Shown one piece after another: positions 15,588 to 23,255 of a stretch of DNA of 64,000 nt. Source of the DNA: 79-D21 sp022839995. Its GTDB lineage: Bacteria > Synergistota > Synergistia > Synergistales > 79-D21. The DNA lies in contig JALHIN010000011.1 of NCBI GenBank assembly GCA_022839995.1, forward strand, positions 9,236-73,235. The letters run 5' to 3'. Positions within the stretch are counted from its first letter, which is position 1; each line of letters opens with the position of its first letter. A program made the position numbers and the translations under genes. Under the pieces are notes generated by a model. It made no database searches. It saw only the letters and a list, made by a program, of their open reading frames with translations, and was not told where the DNA came from.

Positions 15588-17327
15588 GTGAGTCAGGATG
15601 AAGCCGTCCGGGAGATCAAGGAAAGGATCGACATCGTCGAACTGGTCGGAGACGTGGTCCCCCTGCGGAAGGTAGGGAAGAACTTTCGGGGGCTTTGTCC
15701 GTTTCATGCCGAAAAAACTCCTTCCTTTTACGTTTCTCCCGACAGGCAGACTTTCCACTGTTATGGTTGCGGCCGGGGCGGGGACATTTTCTCCTTTGTG
15801 ATGGAAAAGGAAGGGCTCAGTTTTCCCGAGGCCCTGGAAACCCTTGCCGAAAGAGCCGGAGTCCGGCTTGCCAGAAGAACGGGAAACAGGCGCAGCCTTT
15901 CGGAAGTCATGGAGCTCGCCCTAGCCTTTTATAGGGAAACCCTCCTGGGGCCTTCTGGAGAGCCAGCCCGGCGCTACCTGGAAAGCCGCAGCCTTCCACC
16001 CCCTGCCTGGTCGCGTTTCGAGCTGGGCTGGGCTCCGCCGGCCTGGGACGGTCTTTGGAACTGGCTCCGGGGCAAAGGGGTTTCAAGGCAGGAGGCGATT
16101 TCCTGCGGCCTGATCATCGAAGGGCAAAAAGGGGATTACGACCGTTTTCGGGGCCGAGTCATCTTTCCGATCCGGGACATTGCCGGAAAACTCACTGCCT
16201 TCGGCGGGAGGATTCTGTCCGGTGAAGGGGCAAAGTACATCAACAGCCCCGAAGGCCCCCTGTTCAACAAGCGAAGCCTTCTATACCTGCTTCCTGCCGC
16301 GAAGGGACCCATTCGAGAAAAGGGAGAGGCGATCCTTGTCGAGGGCTACATGGACGCCCTGCGGCTTCACCTTTGCGGTTTTCACAACGCGGTGGCCACG
16401 CTGGGCACTTCACTGACAACCGAGCAGGCCGCACTGCTGAAGCGAATGTCCGACCGCGTCCTCATCTGCTATGACAGCGATGCCGCAGGGCAGGATGCGA
16501 CGTTGAGGGGAATGTCGCTCCTTCAGAATGAGGGGTTGGAAGTTCGGGTGGTGGAATTGCCGAGAGGCAAAGATCCCGACGAACTGCTGGCTTCGGTGGG
16601 AGGGGATGGACTTTTCGGGCAGGCTTTGTCCCGGGCGATGCCGCTACCCCTGTATCACGTGCACGCGAGAAGAGAGGCCCTGGCAGGGCCCGGCAGGAAA
16701 AAAGCCGTAGAAGAAATCCTGGCTGGGTTGGCAGAACTGCCGATGCTGGACCTGGTCCCCTACCTCGGGGCGATCGCAAGCTCCCTGGGGATTTTTTCGC
16801 ACCAGCTGTCGGAGCTCCTGAACCTTCGGCAGGGGCAGAAGAAAGGTTCCCCTCCTCCGGAAAAGAGGGATTCTGCCCTTTCAGGCGTATTAGTAAAAGA
16901 AGGGCAGCGCAATCCAGCCGAGGATCTCCCGGATTCACTGGAGTCCGCCCTGCTCTACCTTTTGTGGAAATGTCCTGAAAGAAGGGCGGCAGCCGCACCG
17001 GAAGCGCTCCTCCCCCTCTTCGGGGACGAGAGGATTCAGGGCGCCGTTGCGGCACTGCTGAACGGAGAGCCACCCGAATCCCTCAGGAAAATTTGGTATG
17101 AAACCGGGAATCGTTTTCTGGGGTCCGCTCTTGCCGCGGGAGGCGATTTTTGCGAGGCGTTCGGAGACCCGAACGAAGCCTGGCAAAAAATCGAGACAGG
17201 TCTCAGGAAGAGAAACGCGGAAAAGGAGTACCGGATCTTGAGGGAGAAGATGACAAGAGGGTTAGCGACGAGCGAGGAGATGTCCAGGTTGAACTGGCTG
17301 GCCCGGATGCTGAAGGGGAGGAGATGA
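15588..17327 (+). CDS. dnaG: DNA primase
   Basis: DnaG makes RNA primers at the replication fork. The 579-residue protein has the N-terminal zinc-binding motif with Cys37, His40, Cys58 and Cys61 (CPFH...CYGC). The RNA-polymerase/TOPRIM core contains AILVEGYMDAL and ICYDSDAAGQDA, and a less conserved C-terminal helicase-interaction domain follows. It starts at GTG seven bases after GGGAGTGG. Its stop overlaps the ATG at 17324, so it is coupled to rpoD in a short macromolecular synthesis operon; rpsU, often first in that operon, is absent here. Confidence 0.96.
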   Translation: MSQDEAVREIKERIDIVELVGDVVPLRKVGKNFRGLCPFHAEKTPSFYVSPDRQTFHCYGCGRGGDIFSFVMEKEGLSFPEALETLAERAGVRLARRTGNRRSLSEVMELALAFYRETLLGPSGEPARRYLESRSLPPPAWSRFELGWAPPAWDGLWNWLRGKGVSRQEAISCGLIIEGQKGDYDRFRGRVIFPIRDIAGKLTAFGGRILSGEGAKYINSPEGPLFNKRSLLYLLPAAKGPIREKGEAILVEGYMDALRLHLCGFHNAVATLGTSLTTEQAALLKRMSDRVLICYDSDAAGQDATLRGMSLLQNEGLEVRVVELPRGKDPDELLASVGGDGLFGQALSRAMPLPLYHVHARREALAGPGRKKAVEEILAGLAELPMLDLVPYLGAIASSLGIFSHQLSELLNLRQGQKKGSPPPEKRDSALSGVLVKEGQRNPAEDLPDSLESALLYLLWKCPERRAAAAPEALLPLFGDERIQGAVAALLNGEPPESLRKIWYETGNRFLGSALAAGGDFCEAFGDPNEAWQKIETGLRKRNAEKEYRILREKMTRGLATSEEMSRLNWLARMLKGRR

Positions 17328-17332
17328 AGACG

Positions 17333-18580
17333 ATGGCCAGAAAGGAAAAGAAAAATCCGGATCCCGCGCCGGAGGAGAACTTTGCGGCAAGCGGTGAAAA
17401 CCTCGAAAAAGGCGCGGCCGGAGAGCCTGCAACGCCCCCGGAGACCCCCCAGGCAGCTCCCGCAGAAGGGAGCACGGAGAGCGGCCCGGAAGAGATCGCA
17501 AAGTATATCGACAACGTCCGGGATTTACTGCACGAAGGAAGGGAGAAAGGGTTCGTTACCTACGAGGATATCGAGAAGCGCCTTCCTGCGGAATACCTGA
17601 ACGCGGACACCTTGGACAACCTGTATTTCAACCTGATGGAACTCGGCATCGACGTCATGGAGGAGACGAAGACGAAGGAGGAGGTGCCGGAAGAAGCGGT
17701 TCCGGCAGCCATCGCCGTGAGCGCCGAGGAATCGGGCGACCTGGAGGACCTTCCGCTTTCCGATCCCGTTCGGATGTACTTGAGGGAAATCGGGAAGATC
17801 CCCCTCCTGACCCCTGAAGAGGAAGTCGAGCTTGCAAAACGCGTCGAGGCCGAAGAGGCGGAAGCAAAGGCCAAGCTGGTGGAAGCCAACCTCCGGCTCG
17901 TCGTCAGCATCGCGAAGAAATACATCGGGCGTGGAATGCTGTTTTTGGACCTAATCCAGGAGGGCAACCTGGGCCTGATCCGGGCCGTCGAAAAGTTCGA
18001 TTACCGCAAGGGGTACAAGTTCAGCACGTATGCCACCTGGTGGATACGCCAGGCCATCACGCGCGCGATCGCGGATCAGGCCAGGACGATCCGGATCCCG
18101 GTCCACATGGTGGAAACGATCAACAAGCTCATCCGCGTTTCCAGGCAGCTCGTGCAGAGACTGGGAAGGGAACCCCGGGCGGACGAGATCGCCCGGGAGA
18201 TGGAGATCACCGCTCAGAAGGTGGAGGAGATCCAGAAAATCGCACAGGAACCCGTTTCGCTGGAAACCCCGATCGGCGAGGAAGAAGACAGCCAGCTTGG
18301 AGATTTCCTCGAGGACAAGGACCTTCCCAGCCCCGAGGACGCGGCTTCCAGGCAACTGCTGCGTGAACAGCTGGAAGAGATGCTCGAGGATTTGACCGAC
18401 AGGGAAAGGGAAGTCCTGCACCTGAGGTTCGGGCTTGAGGACGGGCACGCCTACACCCTTGAAGAGGTTGGGAAGCGGTTTGGGGTGACCCGTGAGAGGA
18501 TCCGGCAGATTGAAGCCAAGGCGCTTCGGAAGCTCCGCCACCCGAGCCGCAGCCGAAAATTGCGAGATTTCCTCGAATAG
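17333..18580 (+). CDS. rpoD: RNA polymerase primary sigma factor RpoD
   Basis: This is the housekeeping sigma-70 factor that directs RNA polymerase to the promoters described here. The 415-residue protein has a region 1.1-like segment (EIAKYIDNV...EDIEKRL, about residues 48-110). Region 1.2 begins DPVRMYLREIG, and region 2 contains FDYRKGYKFSTYATWWIRQAI. Region 3 is followed by region 4, ending GVTRERIRQIEAKALRKLRH. Two ATGs are possible. The one at 17324 overlaps the dnaG stop but directly abuts the GGGGAGGAG site; the one at 17333 has proper nine-base spacing and is chosen. The extra residues would be MKT only. Confidence 0.96.
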   Translation: MARKEKKNPDPAPEENFAASGENLEKGAAGEPATPPETPQAAPAEGSTESGPEEIAKYIDNVRDLLHEGREKGFVTYEDIEKRLPAEYLNADTLDNLYFNLMELGIDVMEETKTKEEVPEEAVPAAIAVSAEESGDLEDLPLSDPVRMYLREIGKIPLLTPEEEVELAKRVEAEEAEAKAKLVEANLRLVVSIAKKYIGRGMLFLDLIQEGNLGLIRAVEKFDYRKGYKFSTYATWWIRQAITRAIADQARTIRIPVHMVETINKLIRVSRQLVQRLGREPRADEIAREMEITAQKVEEIQKIAQEPVSLETPIGEEEDSQLGDFLEDKDLPSPEDAASRQLLREQLEEMLEDLTDREREVLHLRFGLEDGHAYTLEEVGKRFGVTRERIRQIEAKALRKLRHPSRSRKLRDFLE

Positions 18581-18592
18581 GGACGGTGGGAT

Positions 18593-18621
18593 TTGTTGCG
18601 ATTAATGGATTTTGGTATACT
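18593..18621 (+). promoter_or_regulatory. Promoter for the S4-domain gene
   Basis: TTGTTG (18593-18598), a 17-base spacer and TATACT (18616-18621), with an extended -10 TG at 18613-18614. The start would be near 18628, giving a leader of only about 23 bases. Confidence 0.75.
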
Positions 18622-18650
18622 TCGAAGGGTTTGTGACGGTTTGATCAAGC

Positions 18651-18947
18651 ATGAGGATTGATCTTTTTCTCAAGCTCTCCCGCCTTGTAAAAAGACGGTC
18701 GGCCGCGAGGGAAATGGTGGAGCTGGGGGCGGTCAAGCTGAACGGGAGAACCGTGAAGCCGTCGGCTGAAGTCCGGATGGCAGACCGGATCGAAATCGCC
18801 TACCCGAGAAGGGTTGTTCTGGTCGAGGTCCTTTCTGAGGAAGTCCGGGGCAGGGGCCGGGAAAATTCGATGGTTCGCGTGCTTGAGGATCGCCGCGTGA
18901 ACTCCGATAGCACCTGGGAATACCGGCTGGATTCCTGGGAAAAATAA
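18651..18947 (+). CDS. S4-domain RNA-binding protein (Hsp15/RqcP-like)
   Basis: The 98-residue protein is an S4 RNA-binding domain (MRIDLFLKLSRLVKRRSAAREMVELGAVKLNGRTVKPSAEV, given here in outline only by its first and last motifs IDLFLKL and LNGRTVKPS) with a short charged tail. Its size fits the Hsp15/RqcP family, which binds 50S subunits carrying stalled nascent chains and helps ribosome-associated quality control. The assignment between Hsp15 and RqcP cannot be made from sequence alone. The ATG has no good Shine-Dalgarno sequence in the short leader. It follows rpoD but has its own promoter, and ridA follows 20 bases downstream. Confidence 0.8.
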   Translation: MRIDLFLKLSRLVKRRSAAREMVELGAVKLNGRTVKPSAEVRMADRIEIAYPRRVVLVEVLSEEVRGRGRENSMVRVLEDRRVNSDSTWEYRLDSWEK

Positions 18948-18967
18948 AACGAGAGGAAGTGGATTGA

Positions 18968-19348
18968 GTGAAAAAGATCATTTCAACCGAGAATGCACCG
19001 GCAGCGATCGGTCCTTACAGCCAGGGGGTTTGGGCAGGGGATTTCCTGTTCCTCTCCGGCCAGATCCCGATAGACCCGAAAACCGGTTCGATTGTGGAGG
19101 GAGACGCCGCAGACCAGGCAGAGCAGGTCCTGAAGAACGTCAAAGCCATCCTGGAATCCCAGGGATTGACGCTCCGCCATGTCGTCAAGGCGACTGTCTT
19201 TTCAACCGATATGGGAACGTTTGCAGCCGTGAACGAAGTGTACGGCCGTTTCTTCAGCGAGGAGCCGCCTGCCCGTTCGTTCGTCGAGGTGGCTGCATTG
19301 CCGAAAGGAGCCCTGGTCGAAATCGAGGTCATCGCCAGCCGACAGTAG
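18968..19348 (+). CDS. ridA: RidA family reactive enamine/imine deaminase
   Basis: RidA hydrolyses reactive 2-aminoacrylate and related imines released by PLP enzymes such as threonine and serine dehydratases. The 126-residue protein is canonical: AIGPYSQGV at the start, LFLSGQIPIDPKTG, and the active-site arginine in PPARSFVEVAALPKGALVEIE near the C-terminus. It starts at GTG behind a GAGGAAGTGG site. An amino-acid-fermenting host would need such a detoxifier (inference). It probably shares the promoter of the S4 gene. Confidence 0.95.
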   Translation: MKKIISTENAPAAIGPYSQGVWAGDFLFLSGQIPIDPKTGSIVEGDAADQAEQVLKNVKAILESQGLTLRHVVKATVFSTDMGTFAAVNEVYGRFFSEEPPARSFVEVAALPKGALVEIEVIASRQ

Positions 19349-19384
19349 TCCGGCAACCGGCGCTGAGAGCGAGGGATCGAGTTG

Positions 19385-20011
19385 ATGAAAGTCGCTGAGC
19401 CGACGATAGAAAGGCTGGTCCAGTACTACCGGCTCCTGGAACTCCTTCACGAAGAGGGGCGTAGGGTGGTTTCTTCCCAGGAGATCGGCGAGATGCTCTC
19501 GCTGAAGGCCAGCCAGGTTCGAAAGGATCTTTCCTATTTCGGGGAAATTGGCAAGCGAGGCGTGGGCTACCATGTCGAGAAGTTGTACGAGCATATCAAG
19601 AGCATCCTTTCGACCCCTCGGCTTTGGCGCATCGCCCTGGTCGGCGTGGGACGGCTTGGCGAAGCCCTACTGGGGCACAAGGCCTTCCAGAGCAGCAAGT
19701 TCAAGGTGCTTGCCCTTTTCGATATCGATCCGGGGAAGATCGGGCGTTCCATCATGGGGATCCCTTGCTACCCGATCGAAAAGATCACCGAGGTCCTCAG
19801 GGAACAGCAGGTCGAGATCCTGATCCTGACGGTTCCATCCGCAGCCGCACAGGGATGCGTCGACCGTGCGGTGGCATCGGGAACGATCCGCGGGATTCTT
19901 TCCTTCGCACAGACCGCGGTGATCGTGCCGAAATCCGTCCTCGTGTACCACGTGGATATCGCCACCGAACTCGAAAAGCTCCTTTTCTTTCTCAAGCAGC
20001 TTGAACGGTAA
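19385..20011 (+). CDS. rex: Redox-sensing transcriptional repressor Rex
   Basis: Rex represses fermentation and anaerobic respiration genes and is released from DNA by NADH. The 208-residue protein has an N-terminal winged helix (about residues 8-70; SSQEIGEMLSLKASQVRKDLSYFG) and a Rossmann domain with GVGRLG at 87-92. A C-terminal swapped helix contains VLVYHVDIATELEKLLFFL. The ATG at 19385 or the TTG three bases earlier could start translation; ATG is chosen. I found no convincing Rex operator in the window. Confidence 0.95.
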   Translation: MKVAEPTIERLVQYYRLLELLHEEGRRVVSSQEIGEMLSLKASQVRKDLSYFGEIGKRGVGYHVEKLYEHIKSILSTPRLWRIALVGVGRLGEALLGHKAFQSSKFKVLALFDIDPGKIGRSIMGIPCYPIEKITEVLREQQVEILILTVPSAAAQGCVDRAVASGTIRGILSFAQTAVIVPKSVLVYHVDIATELEKLLFFLKQLER

Positions 20012-20070
20012 AGTCGTGTTAGAATTGTCCATGCCAAAAATGCGAGATTAGAAGACAGGAGGCGTTCGGT

Positions 20071-20400
20071 TTGAACAGTGGAGCTCAAGGTGGACTGATG
20101 GGAATGCTTCTGCCCCTTGCTTTGTTTGTGGTCATTTTCTACTTCCTGATCATTCGCCCCCAGAAGAAGCGACAGCGCCAGCACCAGGAGATGCTCGCCT
20201 CGATCCGGAAGGGAGATCAGGTCGTGACCGCAGGCGGTTTTTTCGGGATCGTCCGCGATACGAAAGAGGACAGCTTCATCCTCGAGATCGCAGACGGAGT
20301 CAAGGCACGCATCCTAAAATCCTCCATCCAGTTCAAGCGAACTGAAGAGGCCGGCAAGAAGGAAGAAACTCCTACGGTCGAGGGGATTCCCGACGCCTAG
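20071..20400 (+). CDS. yajC: Sec translocase accessory subunit YajC
   Basis: YajC joins SecD and SecF in the complex that aids protein export and membrane insertion. The 109-residue protein has one N-terminal transmembrane helix (about residues 12-27) followed directly by the family motif YFLIIRPQKKRQRQH, then a cytoplasmic domain with GDQVVTAGGFFG. The TTG start lies nine bases after AGGAGG. It precedes secD by 161 bases. Confidence 0.93.
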   Translation: MNSGAQGGLMGMLLPLALFVVIFYFLIIRPQKKRQRQHQEMLASIRKGDQVVTAGGFFGIVRDTKEDSFILEIADGVKARILKSSIQFKRTEEAGKKEETPTVEGIPDA

Positions 20401-20470
20401 TTGCTGTCTTGCTGAATGGAGTGGGTGAATGTGCCTGCTCCTTTTTTTCTGCCCTGAGGGGGTTTCTCCG

Positions 20471-20506
20471 AATCGTTCCAAGGGGGGCGGTTCGTTGGGA
20501 ACGATT
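20471..20506 (+). other. Hairpin in the yajC-secD spacer
   Basis: AATCGTTCC (20471-20479) and GGAACGATT (20498-20506) are perfect 9-bp arms around an 18-base G-rich loop. The structure lies 71 bases after yajC and 55 bases before secD. The whole 161-base spacer is long for this operon, suggesting a regulatory or RNA-processing role. Confidence 0.5.
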
Positions 20507-20561
20507 GGAAGGGCATGCGCGGTATTCCCGAACCAAGTTGTTTCACGAGGAGGTTAGCCCC

Positions 20562-21953
20562 ATGTTGAAGAGGGATCGCTGGCGATTGATCTTGGTCGCC
20601 GCGGTAATCGTAGCTGGGCTGTTGGCGGTTTTCCCGATCCAGGGAAGAGTTCGGCTGGGCCTGGATCTCAAGGGCGGCGCCCATATCGTTCTTTTGGCGA
20701 AGGATACGCCGGAGAGCCCTTTGACCGATGACAGTATCGAACGGCTGATCGCCGTCTTGAGGAACCGTGTTGACCAGTACGGCGTCACGGAACCCGTCAT
20801 TCAGCGGCAAGGAAAGGATCGGGTCATCCTCGACCTTCCGGGGATCCAGGATCCGGAAGCAGCGCTGGAGCTGATCGGCAGGACGGCGCTGCTCGAGTTC
20901 AAACAGGTTCTCCAATCGACGGCTGCCGTGCCTCCCGCACCCAACCGTCCCAATTACGCCAGCGAAGAGGACTTCCTGGCTGCCCAGGCCCGCTGGCAAA
21001 AAGCCAAGGAAGAAGTTGATGCCCTTGCCAACGAGTTGAAGGAAACAGCGGCGAAGACGCCCGGGACCTCCGTCTCGAGGGACCGCGAAGGCAGGGCCTA
21101 TCTGCTGGGGAAAACCTACGTGGTCGGCAAGGATCTGAAAGACGCCAGGACCGGGTTTGACAGCCTCTCCAGGCCGATGGTTTCCCTCAAGTTCAGCCCG
21201 GAAGGGACGAGGTTGTTCGATGAAGCCACCGCAACGAACGTCGGCCGGCAGATCGCCATCGTCCTGGACGGGGAAGTGATCTCGGCCCCGGTGGTGCAGG
21301 AGCGGATCAGCGGAGGAGAAGCCCAGATCACCGGCAGGTTTACGGTTGACGAGGCCAACCGTCTCGCCATCATGTTGAGGGCGGGCGCGCTTCCAGTTCC
21401 GGTAGAGGTGGCGGAAAACCGGACCGTTGGCCCCACCCTGGGTTCCGATTCGATCCGTTCGGGCCTGAGGGCAGGCCTTATTGGAGCGGTCCTGGTCCTG
21501 ATCTTCATGCTGGTATACTACCGGGTCCTGGGGATCGCGGCCGACATGGCGCTTAGCGTGGCCCTCCTGCTCGTCTTCGCGGGGCTGATCACCTTCAGGT
21601 CGACATTGACGCTGCCTGGCATTGCGGGGATCGTCCTGACCATCGGGATGGCGGTCGACGGGAACATCCTGATTTACGAGCGCATGAAGGAAGAGCTGCG
21701 ATCAGGCAAAACCAGGCTGGCGGCGCTGGATGCCGGATTCAGGAAAGCCCTCACGACGATCCTCGACTCCAACCTCACAACGTTGATAGCGGCGATGATC
21801 CTGTTTTATTTCGGAAGCGGCCCGATCCGGGGCTTTGCCGTTACCCTGAGTATCGGGATCGTTTCCAGCGTTTTCTGCAACGTCGTGGTTACCCGGGCGA
21901 TCCTGCAGCTTCTGATGGATGTCAACCGAAAAAAGGCCCTCGGGTCGAACTGA
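20562..21953 (+). CDS. secD: Protein translocase subunit SecD
   Basis: SecD uses the proton or sodium motive force to pull proteins out of the SecYEG channel. The 463-residue protein has an N-terminal membrane helix, then LGLDLKGGAHIVL, a large periplasmic domain to about residue 290, and a cluster of membrane helices containing AVDGNILIYERMKEELR. The frame is open about 150 bases upstream, but the ATG at 20562 follows a strong GAGGAGG site and begins at the conserved N-terminus. SecF follows 13 bases later. Confidence 0.97.
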   Translation: MLKRDRWRLILVAAVIVAGLLAVFPIQGRVRLGLDLKGGAHIVLLAKDTPESPLTDDSIERLIAVLRNRVDQYGVTEPVIQRQGKDRVILDLPGIQDPEAALELIGRTALLEFKQVLQSTAAVPPAPNRPNYASEEDFLAAQARWQKAKEEVDALANELKETAAKTPGTSVSRDREGRAYLLGKTYVVGKDLKDARTGFDSLSRPMVSLKFSPEGTRLFDEATATNVGRQIAIVLDGEVISAPVVQERISGGEAQITGRFTVDEANRLAIMLRAGALPVPVEVAENRTVGPTLGSDSIRSGLRAGLIGAVLVLIFMLVYYRVLGIAADMALSVALLLVFAGLITFRSTLTLPGIAGIVLTIGMAVDGNILIYERMKEELRSGKTRLAALDAGFRKALTTILDSNLTTLIAAMILFYFGSGPIRGFAVTLSIGIVSSVFCNVVVTRAILQLLMDVNRKKALGSN

Positions 21954-21966
21954 GGGAGGGAACAGC

Positions 21967-22839
21967 ATGAAGCTCATTCATGACAGGAAATTCGAATTTA
22001 TGGCTTTCCGGAAGGTTGCGATGGGGATCAGCCTTTTCCTGGTTGCCGCAAGCCTTTTCCTGATCCTTTTCCGCGGGCTCAACCTCGGGATCGACTATAC
22101 GGGTGGAACCCTACTGCAGGTGGAGTTTCCGGCAGCCGTTTCCGTTGGGCAGGTTCGGGAAGCCCTGGGCACGGTCGGACAGGAACAGGCCGTTATCCAG
22201 TCCTACAGCGACCGAGGCATGATCATTCGCCTCAAGGCGGGTGAAGAGACCGTCGGGCAGAAGGCGCGGGAGGTTCTTCGGGAGAAGTTTGGGGAGATCC
22301 AGGTGCTCCGGCTCGAAAAAGTGGGGCCTGTCGTCGGCAGGGAACTGACCAGGGGGGCCCTGATCGCCCTTTGTCTCGCCCTCCTGGGCATCCTGATTTA
22401 CGTCAGCGTCCGGTTCCAGTTCCGCTTCGCGGCGGTGAGCGTCGTTGCCCTTGCGCACGACGCGATCATCGTGACCGGGGCATTTGCCCTGACCGGCCGA
22501 GAAATCTCGCTGACTTACATCGCGGCGATCCTTACCGTCGTCGGATATTCGATCAACGACACCATCGTGGTTCTTGACCGCGTCCGTGAAAACTGGGGGA
22601 AGCTGCGTCAACTCGGAATCGAGAGGCTGCTGGATGATTCCGTGAACCAGACACTGTCCCGAACGATCAATACCTCTTTGACAACCCTGCTTCCGGTGAT
22701 CGCGCTCTTCCTTTTCGGTGGGCCCGTCATCGCAGACTTTTCCTTTGCACTGCTGGTGGGGCTCATTGTCGGAACCTATAGTTCGATCTTCGTCGCCGGT
22801 GCCCTCCTCTGCGAATGGTTCCAGCGCTCTCCCCGGTAG
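21967..22839 (+). CDS. secF: Protein translocase subunit SecF
   Basis: SecF pairs with SecD. The 290-residue protein has a first helix near residues 13-33, then LGIDYTGGTLLQVEF, a small periplasmic domain, and a five-helix bundle with TVVGYSINDTIVVLDRVREN and a conserved C-terminal GTYSSIFVAG segment. The ATG follows GGAGGGAACAGC. The gene ends 23 bases before a strong terminator, closing the yajC-secDF unit. Confidence 0.97.
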   Translation: MKLIHDRKFEFMAFRKVAMGISLFLVAASLFLILFRGLNLGIDYTGGTLLQVEFPAAVSVGQVREALGTVGQEQAVIQSYSDRGMIIRLKAGEETVGQKAREVLREKFGEIQVLRLEKVGPVVGRELTRGALIALCLALLGILIYVSVRFQFRFAAVSVVALAHDAIIVTGAFALTGREISLTYIAAILTVVGYSINDTIVVLDRVRENWGKLRQLGIERLLDDSVNQTLSRTINTSLTTLLPVIALFLFGGPVIADFSFALLVGLIVGTYSSIFVAGALLCEWFQRSPR

Positions 22840-22862
22840 AACCGGTCGGGTTTGCCCTGAAT

Positions 22863-22897
22863 GGGGGACGGCGCTGAAACGCCGTCCCCCTTGTTTT
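22863..22897 (+). terminator. Intrinsic terminator after secF
   Basis: GGGGGACGGCG (22863-22873) and CGCCGTCCCCC (22880-22890) form an 11-bp stem with a CTGAAA loop, followed by TTGTTTT. Confidence 0.95.
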
Positions 22898-22943
22898 AAG
22901 GCGAGGTTTATAATGGAGGCGGGAACGGAAGGGGGGAAGACGG

Positions 22944-23255
22944 ATGGAAACGGTCCTTCAGCTTCTCATGGAGGGAATCGGAACCGGGGCTGCCGCGCTG
23001 GCGATCATGAAAGACAACATGTCCTCCCTGGTTCAGAAGGGGATCCTAAGCCAGGCGGACCTGGACGGACTCCTCCAGGATGTCGAGCGATCCCTTGAAG
23101 CAAGGCGGAAAACGCTGATCGAAGGTTTCCAGAAGGAACTCCAGCGTTTGCTCGCGCACTTGCCGCTTGCGACGAAGGAAGACCAACTGGCCTTAGAGTT
23201 GCGGCTCCGTAGCCTGGAAGAAAGGATCGAAAGACTCGAAGCGAAGGGAGCGTGA
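22944..23255 (+). CDS. Small helical protein of unknown function
   Basis: I do not recognise this 103-residue protein with certainty. It is almost entirely amphipathic helix with no cysteine. The N-terminal half (METVLQLLMEGIGTGAAAL, KDNMSSLVQKGIL) is followed by a charged coiled coil ending LRLRSLEERIERLEAKG. In layout it resembles phasin-like or polyhydroxyalkanoate granule-associated proteins. The ATG follows an AAGGGGGGAAGACGG site. Its stop overlaps the start of the radical SAM gene (GTGA), so the two are coupled and may act together. A TATAAT at 22909-22914 could be its -10 element but lacks a -35 match. Confidence 0.7.
   Translation: METVLQLLMEGIGTGAAALAIMKDNMSSLVQKGILSQADLDGLLQDVERSLEARRKTLIEGFQKELQRLLAHLPLATKEDQLALELRLRSLEERIERLEAKGA

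Noticed and set aside
22909..22914. TATAAT upstream of the small helical protein as a promoter
   Set aside because: The -10 match is perfect, but the -35 position falls in the C-rich arm of the secF terminator with no resemblance to TTGACA. It remains possible but not callable.
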